From Maribacter sp. (GTDB lineage: Bacteria; Bacteroidota; Bacteroidia; Flavobacteriales; Flavobacteriaceae), in NCBI GenBank assembly GCA_011050675.1, contig DRFI01000023.1:394079-458078 (forward strand): 64,000 bases of DNA, in the 5' to 3' direction. Positions within the stretch are counted from its first letter, which is position 1; every line of letters starts with the position of its first letter. A program made the position numbers and the translations under genes. Under the pieces are notes generated by a model, which was given only the letters and a program-made list of their open reading frames with translations, had not been told where the DNA came from and made no database searches. Shown here in pieces: positions 1 to 8,573 of the stretch.

Positions 1-77
1 CTCTGTTAAGCGAGTAGGCGGATAAACCGACAAAAATACCTTCATTAAAAGTTCTATTTGTTTTCTGTTAAATAATT

Positions 78-94
78 TTATAACGTTGTTATAA
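78..94. promoter_or_regulatory. 17-bp inverted repeat upstream of the first gene
   Basis: Arms TTATAAC and GTTATAA flank a 3-base spacer, 40 bp ahead of the DUF1835 start. It could be an operator or a weak hairpin. The first 134 bases hold no other feature I can support, and the gene to the left lies outside the window. Confidence 0.25.
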
Positions 95-134
95 GTGTTA
101 TTTTTAATCTAATCAAACTAAAATCAAACCTGGT

Positions 135-1067
135 ATGAGTTCTCTCTTGCACATTACCAATGGAGACGTTTTCACCGAACGACTTCAAAAACTAAACTTA
201 AGTGGTGATGTTATCACATGGCGCGAAATGCTATGCGAAGGACAGACATTACCGACAGTTGGTACTGAAACATTTTGGAAGGCTCGTTTTGAGTTTCTCC
301 ATAAAAATTATAAAGTCTCAAAATCGTGGTTTATTGAAAAGACCTTAAAGGAATATAGGTCGTTATGTAGCCATAAACAACAAGATCATATCGTGCTTTG
401 GTTCGAGTATGATCTTTTTTGTCAAGTGAATATGCTTGCCGTTATAAGTTGGCTGTTAACGCACCGAAAATATGCTCAAATATCTTTAGTATGTAGCGGA
501 AAAGAAGATGATACAGACAAAATGTACAGCCTTAACGAGCTTACAGATGAGCAGCTTTTAGACCTTTACAACAACAAGAAAGTTTTAACCCAAGATGATG
601 CTGAATATGCAGATTATGTGTGGCAATTATATTGCAGCAATAATCCTATTCGATTAGAAAACTTGACGGATTTTAACGATTACCAATTTGATTATTTAGG
701 TAATGCCGTTAAATCTCATTTAAAACGTTTTCCAAGTATTAACAACGGTTTAAATGAAATGGAAAATACCATTTTACAACTTGCACTTGACAAGAAGCCG
801 AAGTCAAAAACGGAATACATGAATATATTGCTTAAAAACCAAGGTAATCTTGGTTTTTCCAATACGCAGTACGATCGTGCGTTAACAAGATTGAAACCGT
901 TGATTACCAGTCTAAATCCTGTACGTTTATCTAAAAAAGGGAAAGAGATTTTAGATGGAAAAACAAGTTACTACTCTTGTATTCAAGATAATGATGTGTA
1001 TTTAGGAGGTGCATTAAAATATAACTTCCTTTACAATACTACTACTAACCGAATTTTAAAATTATAG
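135..1067 (+). CDS. DUF1835 domain-containing protein
   Basis: The N-terminal ~120 residues match the DUF1835 pattern: an opening LLHITNGDVF strand and a later HIVLWFEYDLFCQ strand (about residues 85-97). The remaining ~190 residues are charged and mostly helical, with a basic region near the C-terminus (RLSKKGKEIL). No signal peptide or membrane segment is visible, so it should be cytosolic. The family has no established biochemical role. The stop is one base before the ATG of the nucleoside phosphorylase, so the two are almost certainly co-transcribed and may be translationally coupled; ppk1 and the next gene follow in the same direction. The ATG at 135 is the first start in frame and gives a complete domain. 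Confidence 0.72.
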   Translation: MSSLLHITNGDVFTERLQKLNLSGDVITWREMLCEGQTLPTVGTETFWKARFEFLHKNYKVSKSWFIEKTLKEYRSLCSHKQQDHIVLWFEYDLFCQVNMLAVISWLLTHRKYAQISLVCSGKEDDTDKMYSLNELTDEQLLDLYNNKKVLTQDDAEYADYVWQLYCSNNPIRLENLTDFNDYQFDYLGNAVKSHLKRFPSINNGLNEMENTILQLALDKKPKSKTEYMNILLKNQGNLGFSNTQYDRALTRLKPLITSLNPVRLSKKGKEILDGKTSYYSCIQDNDVYLGGALKYNFLYNTTTNRILKL

Positions 1068-1068
1068 C

Positions 1069-1935
1069 ATGCAACTAAAGCCTGCTGAGCTAATCATAAA
1101 TGAAGATGGCAGTATTTACCATCTTAATTTATTACCAGAAGAAATCGCAACAACCATTATAACTGTAGGCGACCCAGATAGGGTTAGTCAGGTATCTCGT
1201 CACTTTGATACTATAGAGGTCAAAAAAGGCAAACGCGAATTCCATACACATACCGGACATTTAAACGGTAAGAGAATTTCGGTAATTTCTACCGGAATTG
1301 GTACAGACAATATTGATATTGTATTAAATGAATTAGACGCATTAGTCAATATCGATTTTAATACCAGGTCCCTAAAAGAAAACCATACTTCTCTTAATAT
1401 AATTAGAATAGGCACAAGTGGCGCTATTCAACCAGATATACCTATAGATTCTTTTCTTATAAGTAAATACTCCATTGGCTTTGACGGACTATTACACTTC
1501 TACGAGCATGATGAAATTAACCATCCTAAGATAGAAGATGAATTTATTGCTCATACCGAATGGAGTTCTGAAAAAGCAAGACCTTATGTGCTTTCCTATT
1601 CAGAAAAACTAGGCGAATTGTTCAGTGATAATCGTATACGATTAGGATTTACAGCAACAAATACGGGATTCTATGGACCACAACAACGTCAGTTAAGGAT
1701 AAAACCAAGTCAAATAGAATTAATGGAGAAATTATCTTCATTTAATTATAATGACCTAAAATTAACTAATCTGGAAATGGAAACTTCGGGTATTTATGCC
1801 CTTGCCCAGATGTTAGGACACCAAGCAGTATCTCTTAATTGTATTTTAGCAAACAGATCCACGGGAGAATTTTCCACCACCCCTACGGAATCTGTTGATA
1901 AGCTAATTGAATTTTGCTTGCAAAGGTTGGCTTAA
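1069..1935 (+). CDS. Nucleoside phosphorylase (uridine phosphorylase-like)
   Basis: It should catalyse phosphorolysis of a nucleoside to a free base and (deoxy)ribose-1-phosphate in the cytosol. The PNP/UDP family signature is visible: VGDPDRV near residues 33-39 (phosphate binding), an RIGTSGAIQP segment near 112-121, and NLEMETSGIYAL near 233-244, where the Met-Glu pair contacts ribose. At 288 residues it is slightly longer than the hexameric UDP family (~250), because of an N-terminal extension and inserts. Base specificity cannot be read from the sequence; Bacteroidota homologues are usually labelled uridine or general nucleoside phosphorylase. It sits in the first operon, 1 bp after the DUF1835 gene and 54 bp before ppk1. 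Confidence 0.85.
   Translation: MQLKPAELIINEDGSIYHLNLLPEEIATTIITVGDPDRVSQVSRHFDTIEVKKGKREFHTHTGHLNGKRISVISTGIGTDNIDIVLNELDALVNIDFNTRSLKENHTSLNIIRIGTSGAIQPDIPIDSFLISKYSIGFDGLLHFYEHDEINHPKIEDEFIAHTEWSSEKARPYVLSYSEKLGELFSDNRIRLGFTATNTGFYGPQQRQLRIKPSQIELMEKLSSFNYNDLKLTNLEMETSGIYALAQMLGHQAVSLNCILANRSTGEFSTTPTESVDKLIEFCLQRLA
1629..1644. repeat. 16-bp perfect palindrome, copy 1
   Basis: TAATCGTATACGATTA lies inside the nucleoside phosphorylase coding region. The identical 16-mer recurs at 8439-8454, and its 12-bp core recurs at 8880-8891. Confidence 0.6.
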
Positions 1936-1989
1936 CAAACAATTACAATATTTTAATATTGTACTTCTTATTTTTACTGAAACCTTATC

Positions 1990-4026
1990 ATGAAAAAAGA
2001 CAACTTGAAGCATAGAGACATTAATTGGCTCTACTTTAATGAACGTGTTTTACTTGAAGCCAAAAGCAAAGACACTCCTTTATTGGAACGCTTAAAGTTT
2101 TTGGCCATATTCTCATCTAACCTCGATGAATATTTTAAAGTACGTGTTTCTCAACTTCGACAAATAAAGCAACTTGACAAGAAACTTCGAAAGAAGTTGA
2201 TGTTTAAGGCGAATAGCACCTTAAAACATATTCTAAAAACTATCAACGAACAACAGGTACAGTTCGGAAACGTAATAGCAGCAACTTTAGCCGAGTTAGA
2301 AGAGCATGATATCTATATTCGAAACACCAGTAACTTTACTGATGAGCAAAAGAAGTTTATAGAACGGCTGTTTGATGAATCCATCAAAGACGCTTGCGAA
2401 GTTCACAAAGAGCATTTAGATTTAATCGATGGTGCACTTTACCTAGCTATTGCACACCCAAATAATGAGTATAGCATTGTTGAAATACCCACCGAAGATC
2501 AAAATAGATTTATAACCTTACCCGGTAATGGTCATCAATTTTGTTATATAGACGATGCTATTAGGTTAAATATTAAAAAGCTAATACCAAACAAGGAAGT
2601 TGTTGATTGCTATTCCATAAAACTTTCGAGAGATGCGGAATTATATCTAGATGATGACTATTCTGATATAGAACTTGTACAAAAAATATATAATTCCTTG
2701 GATAAACGTCTATCTGGTCAAGCGACACGTCTTCTCTATGACGAATCGATGCCTATTTGGCTTGTTGATACACTAAAGAAGGATTTAAAATTAGGTGAGG
2801 TAGATTTATCCCCTGGCGGAGCATATCACAACTTATCAGATTTTTTCTCTTTTCCTCTTCCAAAGGGAACTGAACATCTACAATATCAGGAAAAGCAAGG
2901 ATTACCACATCCAGAGCTATCCTATTCAGAAAACATTTTTGACAGCATAGCTAAAAAAGACCAGTTGGTACATTTTCCGTATCAAGACTTTAAAGTTGTC
3001 GAAGAATTTCTTTCTACTGCAGCTACAGACCCTCAAGTGAGTGCCATTAAAATGACAATTTATCGAATTGCAAAATCATCATCTCTTGCAGATGCTATTT
3101 TGACTGCATTAGATAATAACAAGGAGGTTACCTTGTTTGTTGAGGCACAAGCTCGGTTCGATGAAGCTAATAATATTAAATGGGGGCGGATTTTTGAAGA
3201 GAAAGGTGCTAAAGTCATATTTAGTATACCACAAGTTAAGGTGCATTCTAAGATAGCCATGGTAAATAGAACTGAAGGCACTATTGAAAAACGATATGCC
3301 TATATAGGAACTGGTAATTTTAATGCAAAGACCTCTAAAATTTACTGTGATCACGGACTATTTACTGCTAACAAGAAAATTACCAAAGATTTAGGACAGG
3401 TATTCCAAGTTTTAGAACGTAAACTTATTGTGCCAAAGCTAAAACGATTAATGGTTTCGCCATTTACAACTAGAATTACATTTCTTAATCTAATTCAAAA
3501 TGAAATCAATGCCGCCTTAGAAGGTAAAAAAGCCGCTATCACAGCAAAAATGAACAGTCTTGAAGATTCTGACATGATCAAAGCGTTGTACCGAGCTGTA
3601 AATGCAGGTGTTAATGTTAGACTTATTGTTAGAGGATTCTGTTGCTACCTAAAGGCTAATAATGATCCTAATACAGGAATGAAAGAAAATATTTTCATTA
3701 CGAGTATTATAGATCGTTATTTGGAACATGGACGAATTTATCTATTTGAAAATGGTGGAGATGAGCTAATGTATATTGGTTCTGCTGATTGGATGACTCG
3801 TAACTTAGATCGCCGTATTGAAGTGCTTACCCCTATTCTTGATAAAGATATTTTTGATGAGCTGAAACATATATTGAACCTTCAACTCAATGACAACCAA
3901 AAAGCACGCGTATTGGACCTTGAAAACTCCAATCGAAAAGTGATACAAAACAAAGAAGACAAGGCTTTACGATCGCAATACGCCATTTACGATTACCTTA
4001 AAAACAAACTAGATGAAAACCGTTAA
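1990..4026 (+). CDS. ppk1: Polyphosphate kinase 1
   Basis: Makes inorganic polyphosphate reversibly from ATP. All four PPK1 domains fit within 678 residues: the N-terminal helical domain opens with INWLYFNERVL, then SNLDEYFKVRVSQL. The two phospholipase-D-like C-terminal domains carry His419 in KVHSKIAM, which corresponds to the autophosphorylated His of the family, then YIGTGNFNAKTSKIYCDHG with His455, and later HGRIYLFENGG and YIGSADWMTRNLDRR. Length is normal for the family (~690). The 3' end overlaps the next gene by 14 bp, so translation of the two is likely coupled. The sequence upstream contains an AT-only inverted repeat (1945-1962) but no clear promoter, which fits transcription from further up. 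Confidence 0.97.
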   Translation: MKKDNLKHRDINWLYFNERVLLEAKSKDTPLLERLKFLAIFSSNLDEYFKVRVSQLRQIKQLDKKLRKKLMFKANSTLKHILKTINEQQVQFGNVIAATLAELEEHDIYIRNTSNFTDEQKKFIERLFDESIKDACEVHKEHLDLIDGALYLAIAHPNNEYSIVEIPTEDQNRFITLPGNGHQFCYIDDAIRLNIKKLIPNKEVVDCYSIKLSRDAELYLDDDYSDIELVQKIYNSLDKRLSGQATRLLYDESMPIWLVDTLKKDLKLGEVDLSPGGAYHNLSDFFSFPLPKGTEHLQYQEKQGLPHPELSYSENIFDSIAKKDQLVHFPYQDFKVVEEFLSTAATDPQVSAIKMTIYRIAKSSSLADAILTALDNNKEVTLFVEAQARFDEANNIKWGRIFEEKGAKVIFSIPQVKVHSKIAMVNRTEGTIEKRYAYIGTGNFNAKTSKIYCDHGLFTANKKITKDLGQVFQVLERKLIVPKLKRLMVSPFTTRITFLNLIQNEINAALEGKKAAITAKMNSLEDSDMIKALYRAVNAGVNVRLIVRGFCCYLKANNDPNTGMKENIFITSIIDRYLEHGRIYLFENGGDELMYIGSADWMTRNLDRRIEVLTPILDKDIFDELKHILNLQLNDNQKARVLDLENSNRKVIQNKEDKALRSQYAIYDYLKNKLDENR

Positions 4027-4858
4027 GATTATTGGAGTGCCAGAACATTTTAATCTTCCTTGGCATTTAGCTATTGAAGAAGGCGCTTTTGAAGAAAGAG
4101 GTATCAATCTAGAATGGACCGATGTACCCGAAGGGACTGGTAAAATGAGCGAGCTTCTTAAAAATAAGGAGACCGACCTTGCGATTATTTTAACCGAAGG
4201 CATTGTAAAAAGTATTACCGAAGGCAATGAAGTTAAAATTGTTCAGGAATTTATTGCTTCGCCTCTACTCTGGGGAATTCATGTAGATGTAAGCAGTTCG
4301 CATAGGTCTCTAGAGGATTTAAAAGACACTACAGCAGCTATTAGTCGTTTTGGTAGCGGTAGTCACCTAATGTCTTATATACAAGCTACAGAGATGGGCT
4401 GGGACACCGAGAAACTAAAATTTAATTTAATAAATAATCTGGATGGTGCTGTTGAAGGTTTAGCAACGGGTACCGCAGATTATTTTATGTGGGAGCGATT
4501 TACAACGAAACCATTGGTAGACAACGGTACTTTTAAACACCTAGGAAATTGTCCTACGCCATGGCCATGCTTTATGGTAGTTAGTACAAACGAATTTGTT
4601 ACAGAAAATAACAGATTACTTAAGCATATTCTTGAAGTCATCAATACTTATACCGTTGAATTCAAGCAAATACCTAGAATAGATTCTACCTTAGCAAATA
4701 GATACCATCAAAAATTAGAGGATATACAAGAATGGCTACAACTAACAGAATGGAGCCAGAAACAATTACCAAAAGAAACCTTGGTTAAAGTTCAAACTAC
4801 GTTAAAAGAATTGAGTTTAATAGATAGAATTATACCTGCATCAGATATCCTCAGATAA
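4013..4858 (+). CDS. Cytosolic NMT1/THI5-like binding-protein-fold protein
   Basis: The sequence resembles periplasmic substrate-binding proteins of the NMT1/THI5-like class: a first strand with KIIGVPEHFNLPWHLAIEEGAFEERG, a TDLAIILTEG segment, then SRFGSGSHLMSYIQA at the usual ligand-loop position and a DYFMWERFTTKPL segment. No signal peptide or lipobox is present; the protein starts directly in the first strand. It therefore probably acts inside the cell rather than feeding a transporter, and no permease or ATPase is nearby. The ATG lies inside the 3' end of ppk1. The ligand is unknown. It converges on the receiver gene with a single base between the two stop codons, leaving no room for a terminator. 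Confidence 0.65.
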   Translation: MKTVKIIGVPEHFNLPWHLAIEEGAFEERGINLEWTDVPEGTGKMSELLKNKETDLAIILTEGIVKSITEGNEVKIVQEFIASPLLWGIHVDVSSSHRSLEDLKDTTAAISRFGSGSHLMSYIQATEMGWDTEKLKFNLINNLDGAVEGLATGTADYFMWERFTTKPLVDNGTFKHLGNCPTPWPCFMVVSTNEFVTENNRLLKHILEVINTYTVEFKQIPRIDSTLANRYHQKLEDIQEWLQLTEWSQKQLPKETLVKVQTTLKELSLIDRIIPASDILR

Positions 4859-4859
4859 A

Positions 4860-5288
4860 TTAAATTGTCGCTAAACTATAATGCTTTTGAATTAAAGCTT
4901 TAAATGTTTCATCAGAAAGTGGTTTCTGTGCGAAGTCTGCTATATACTTATTAGAGATAGCACGCTCTTTGTCCTCTTTGTTATCACTAATCGTTACAAG
5001 AACAATTGTAATTTGATTTTTCAATTTTTTAGGCACAAGTTCCTCGTATGCCTTCATAAATTGCCATCCGTCCATTACAGGCATTCTTAAGTCTAACATG
5101 ACCATGCATGGCAATTCCAATTCTTCTTGACCTTTACCTAGAATAAAATCTATAGCCTCTTGACCGTTTAAAGCCGAATTGATATTAACATCCATATCCA
5201 ATTTATTAATGAAAATGGAATGTAAAAAGTTACTTGCATCATCATCGTCTACCAATAAAATGGTATTTAGCCTATCTAAGTTATTCAT
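4860..5288 (-). CDS. Single-domain response regulator (CheY-like)
   Basis: The protein is a lone receiver domain of 142 residues with no output domain. The phosphorylation site is intact: acidic cluster Asp14-Asp17 in LLVDDDDASN, phosphoacceptor Asp66 in MLDLRMPVMDGW, Thr99 in VLVTIS and Lys122 in AQKPLS. Such proteins relay phosphate from a histidine kinase to a phosphotransfer protein or bind a target directly. No kinase gene is adjacent, so the partner is unknown. The gene stands alone between the ppk1 operon, which it meets head-on, and ung. Confidence 0.9.
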   Translation of the reverse strand: MNNLDRLNTILLVDDDDASNFLHSIFINKLDMDVNINSALNGQEAIDFILGKGQEELELPCMVMLDLRMPVMDGWQFMKAYEELVPKKLKNQITIVLVTISDNKEDKERAISNKYIADFAQKPLSDETFKALIQKHYSLATI

Positions 5289-5369
5289 TTTGAGCTGTTA
5301 TTTAAGTTATTTTTCCAGACCCTGTGTTGAGGCAAGGTCTAAATTTAAAGCGTTTATTATTATCTAAAC

Positions 5370-6035
5370 TTACCACGTGATAATTTTATTGCCTAAATCT
5401 TCCAATATTTTGTTACAAGATGAAAAATGTTGATTATTAAACCAATATCCGCGATTTGCACTAAGCGGTGATGGATGACCAGATACCAAAAGACTGTGCT
5501 TTTTTGAATCTATAAGTTTTACTTTCTTTTTAGCGAAGCCACCCCACAAAATAAATACTAAATGTTCCTTATTTTTTGATAGAATTGAAATTACAGCATC
5601 AGTAAAATCTTCCCATCCTTTTTTCTGGTGACTACCTGCCTCATGTGCTCTAACTGTAAGTGTTGCGTTTAAAAGTAGTACGCCTTGTTTTGCCCATCTT
5701 TCTAGATTACCACTTTCTGGATATTCTTTTCCTGTATCAGATTCAATTTCTTTAAAAATATTAATTAACGATGGCGGATGTTTTATGCCATCCTTTACCG
5801 AAAAACATAATCCATTAGCTTGATCGGGTCCATGATAAGGGTCTTGACCAATAATAACCACTTTGGTATTTTCAAATGAGCAATGATTGAATGCAGCAAA
5901 AATATCCGTAGCGTTTGGGTAGCAGGTATTTTCTGCATATTCCTTGTCTACAAAGTTCATTAGTTCTTTAAAATAGGGTTTATCAAATTCTTCTTTTAAT
6001 TGACTCTCCCAACCTTCACTTAAATTGATATCCAT
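5370..6035 (-). CDS. ung: Uracil-DNA glycosylase (family 1)
   Basis: Excises uracil from DNA at the start of base excision repair. Both family-1 signature motifs are present: GQDPYHG, which holds the catalytic Asp, and HPSPLSANRGYW, which holds the catalytic His. I place the start at the ATG at 6035, giving 221 residues beginning MDINLSEGW, which matches the usual N-terminus of the family. An upstream ATG at 6053 would add six residues, but it lies only 8 bases after a perfect -7 element (minus-strand TAACTTTG at 6062-6069), so its transcript would have almost no leader. The gene is monocistronic and divergent from mutS2, so two DNA-maintenance genes share this intergenic region. Confidence 0.96.
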   Translation of the reverse strand: MDINLSEGWESQLKEEFDKPYFKELMNFVDKEYAENTCYPNATDIFAAFNHCSFENTKVVIIGQDPYHGPDQANGLCFSVKDGIKHPPSLINIFKEIESDTGKEYPESGNLERWAKQGVLLLNATLTVRAHEAGSHQKKGWEDFTDAVISILSKNKEHLVFILWGGFAKKKVKLIDSKKHSLLVSGHPSPLSANRGYWFNNQHFSSCNKILEDLGNKIITW

Positions 6036-6061
6036 AAAATTTGCATTAAACATCTAACAAA

Positions 6062-6069
6062 CAAAGTTA
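6062..6069 (-). promoter_or_regulatory. -7 element for ung
   Basis: The minus strand reads TAACTTTG, an exact match to the Bacteroidota -7 consensus TAnnTTTG. The expected transcription start is about 6056, only a few bases before the ATG at 6053 and about 20 bases before the ATG at 6035. Confidence 0.55.
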
Positions 6070-6215
6070 GTCTTAACATAAGAACAAGTCAATTCTTTAA
6101 TAAAACATCATTTCAATTAATACTAAAAATGGTAGTCAGCCAATAACAATTGTTTTACGGTCAAAATTATATGTTCCTAAGGTATTGGCATTTTCAAAAT
6201 ATAAATGTCAATGCG

Positions 6216-6223
6216 TACCTTTG
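6216..6223 (+). promoter_or_regulatory. -7 element for mutS2; decides the mutS2 start
   Basis: TACCTTTG matches TAnnTTTG exactly. It lies inside the longest open frame, which could begin at a TTG at 6150. Transcription would start near 6230, so that upstream start is excluded and the GTG at 6243 is favoured. The -33 is weak (TTTTC at 6191-6195 or TTGG at 6185-6188). Confidence 0.6.
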
Positions 6224-6242
6224 CAGCTTATTTAAGCATAAC

Positions 6243-8414
6243 GTGGCTAACATACATTCCAAAACATTACAAGACCTAGAATTTCCATCTGTATTAAAAC
6301 AAGTATCCGCTCGTTGCCGTACTGAATTAGGTAAGGAGGTAGCATTAGAAATTGCTCCTTATATAACTGAAGAAGTAATAAAAATCGAGCTAGGTAAAAC
6401 AGCTGAATACCTATCCTCATTAATAAGTGAGAACCGTATACCGAATCATGGTTTTGATAGTATTAATGGCGATTTAAAGCTTTTAAAAATAGAGAACACT
6501 ACGCTAGAACTGCAAGGCTTCAAAAGAATTGCTAGTATCTGTACCACAGTAGCCGAACATCAGAAATTTTTTAAAAAATTTAAAGAATACTATCCGCTGT
6601 TCTATGACTTTGCTTTAAAACTTGAATCAAATACAGAAATTCCGGTTTTAATAAACAATGTAATTGATCGTTTTGGTGAGGTAAAAGATAACGCCTCTGA
6701 TCAACTGTTTGGGATTAGAAGGCAAATTAATGTGGTACGTGGAAAAATCAGCCAAAGTTTTGGTTCTGCTTTAAACACCTATCAATCTTCCGATTATTTA
6801 GATGAAATTAGAGAATCTGTCGTAGAAAACAGGCGTGTTTTAGCGGTAAAGGCTATGTACCGTAAAAAGGTGAAGGGCGCCGTAATGGGTACATCAAAGA
6901 CCGGAAGCATTGTTTATATAGAACCTGAAGCCGCTTTGAAGTATAGTCGGGAACTTAATAATTTAGAGTTTGAGGAAAAAGAAGAAGTACAACGTATTCT
7001 TAAGCAGCTAACCGCTCAAATAAGACCATTTAGAGCTCTTTTAAGGGGTTATCAAGAGTTTCTAACACAAGTTGACGTTATTGCTGCAAAAGCTAAGTAC
7101 GCAGAAGATATTGACGCTTTGTTACCGAAGATTAACGCTAACAATAGACTTTATCTTAGAGATGCCTATCATCCATTATTGTTTTTAAACAATAAGCGTA
7201 AAGGTGAAAAGACATTTCCACAAACAATTGAGTTACATGATGAAAACAGAATAATAGTCATTTCTGGACCCAATGCCGGTGGTAAAAGCATTACCCTTAA
7301 AACCATTGGTTTACTTCAAGTAATGCTTCAAAGTGGTATGCTGATACCCGTACATGAAAGAAGTGAAGTTTGTTTCTTTAAAAAGATTCTAACAGACATC
7401 GGAGATAATCAAAGTATTGAAAATCATCTAAGTACATACAGTTATCGTCTTAAGAACATGAATCAATTTTTAAAACGATGTGACAGCGATACACTATTCT
7501 TGATTGATGAATTCGGTACTGGTAGTGATCCGGAATTAGGTGGAGCACTAGCAGAAGCTTTCTTAGAAGTTTTTTATGAGCGTGGTTCATACGGAGTTAT
7601 TACAACCCACTATGCAAATTTAAAAGCGCTTGCCAATGAATTGCCTCATGTAACCAATGCAAACATGTTATTTGATGGAAAAACATTAGAACCAACTTTT
7701 CAATTAATCTTAGGTCAAGCCGGTAGCTCCTTTACTTTTGAGGTTGCACAAAAGAACGGAATCCCCTACTCGCTTATAAATAAGGCAAAGAAGAAGATAG
7801 AGCGCGGTAAGGTTCGTTTTGACGCCACCATCGCTAAGCTACAGAAAGAGCGCAGTAAAATGGCAGAAACTGGATCAAGACTTAAAGAAGAAGAAGTTAA
7901 AGCCAGAGAAGAAAATGAGCGTTTAGAGAAATTGAATGCAAAGGTAAAATCAAAATTAGAGAATTATCAAGAGCTATATGATCATGACCAACGTATGATA
8001 CTGTTGGGTAACAAAATTAATGTAGCAGCAGACAAATATTTTCAAGACAACAAAAAACGCCCATTGGTTTCTGAGCTTTTAAGAATTGTAGAAACCGAAA
8101 ATAGTAAGCGTAAAAAGAAAACTGCAAATGAAGCTAAGGCAGAACGATCTAAAAAAGTCAAAGTAGCACAAGAGGTACAAAAAGAGGTCAAGGTTATTCG
8201 AGAGAAAAAGAAGGTTGAAAAGAAAAAGGCAATCTTTAAAGAAAAGAATAAGCCAAAACCTATTTTTAATATTGGCGATAGGGTTCGTATGGTTGACGGC
8301 AAAGCCGTTGGAAGTATAGATTCACTTGAAAAAGGCAAAGCAATTGTCAATTATGGCATATTCACTACAAACGTTAGCGTCGACCAATTAGAACTGGTCG
8401 AAAGAAAAAAATAG
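6243..8414 (+). CDS. mutS2: MutS2 family protein lacking the Smr domain
   Basis: MutS2 is a MutS-like ATPase linked to suppression of recombination and, in Firmicutes, to rescue of collided ribosomes. The ATPase domain shows Walker A (GPNAGGKSIT, about residues 342-351) and Walker B (FLIDEFGTGSDPE, about 419-431), followed by a long charged coiled coil and a basic Lys/Glu-rich linker. The C-terminus is a small KOW-like barrel beginning IGDRVRMVDGKAVG and ending QLELVERKK; there is no Smr nuclease domain after it. The GTG start at 6243 gives 723 residues and the usual HSKTLQDLEFP N-terminus; a -7 element sits 20 bases upstream. Confidence 0.92.
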   Translation: MANIHSKTLQDLEFPSVLKQVSARCRTELGKEVALEIAPYITEEVIKIELGKTAEYLSSLISENRIPNHGFDSINGDLKLLKIENTTLELQGFKRIASICTTVAEHQKFFKKFKEYYPLFYDFALKLESNTEIPVLINNVIDRFGEVKDNASDQLFGIRRQINVVRGKISQSFGSALNTYQSSDYLDEIRESVVENRRVLAVKAMYRKKVKGAVMGTSKTGSIVYIEPEAALKYSRELNNLEFEEKEEVQRILKQLTAQIRPFRALLRGYQEFLTQVDVIAAKAKYAEDIDALLPKINANNRLYLRDAYHPLLFLNNKRKGEKTFPQTIELHDENRIIVISGPNAGGKSITLKTIGLLQVMLQSGMLIPVHERSEVCFFKKILTDIGDNQSIENHLSTYSYRLKNMNQFLKRCDSDTLFLIDEFGTGSDPELGGALAEAFLEVFYERGSYGVITTHYANLKALANELPHVTNANMLFDGKTLEPTFQLILGQAGSSFTFEVAQKNGIPYSLINKAKKKIERGKVRFDATIAKLQKERSKMAETGSRLKEEEVKAREENERLEKLNAKVKSKLENYQELYDHDQRMILLGNKINVAADKYFQDNKKRPLVSELLRIVETENSKRKKKTANEAKAERSKKVKVAQEVQKEVKVIREKKKVEKKKAIFKEKNKPKPIFNIGDRVRMVDGKAVGSIDSLEKGKAIVNYGIFTTNVSVDQLELVERKK

Positions 8415-8438
8415 CACTGTTATTCAGCTATTTACAAA

Positions 8439-8454
8439 TAATCGTATACGATTA
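8439..8454. repeat. 16-bp perfect palindrome, copy 2
   Basis: TAATCGTATACGATTA, identical to 1629-1644, lies in the intergenic region 25 bp after the mutS2 stop. No T-run follows, so it is not a standard terminator. Confidence 0.6.
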
Positions 8455-8540
8455 TTTTAATGTATTCACAGTGTAATCACTTTGCTAATTTGATTTATAT
8501 TGTAAATTTAAGTTCTTTAATTATTATAACATTCTTATGA

Positions 8541-8569
8541 TTTGCTCATCTAATAATTATATAATTTTG
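8541..8569 (+). promoter_or_regulatory. Promoter of the DCC-family gene
   Basis: TTTG at 8541-8544 and TAATTTTG at 8562-8569 are separated by 17 bases, a consensus Bacteroidota promoter. The expected transcription start coincides with the GTG start codon at 8574, so the message may be leaderless. Confidence 0.7.
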
Positions 8570-8573
8570 TAAA

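Noticed and set aside
1945-1962. AT-only inverted repeat before ppk1
   Set aside because: Low stability and no T-run; probably neither a terminator nor an operator, and the genes look co-transcribed.
6150-6242. N-terminal extension of mutS2 from a TTG at 6150
   Set aside because: A perfect -7 element lies inside it and homology begins after the GTG at 6243.
8042-8350. Long antisense frame opposite the 3' end of mutS2
   Set aside because: Low-complexity translation (Phe/Ser-rich) produced by the Lys-rich coiled coil on the coding strand.
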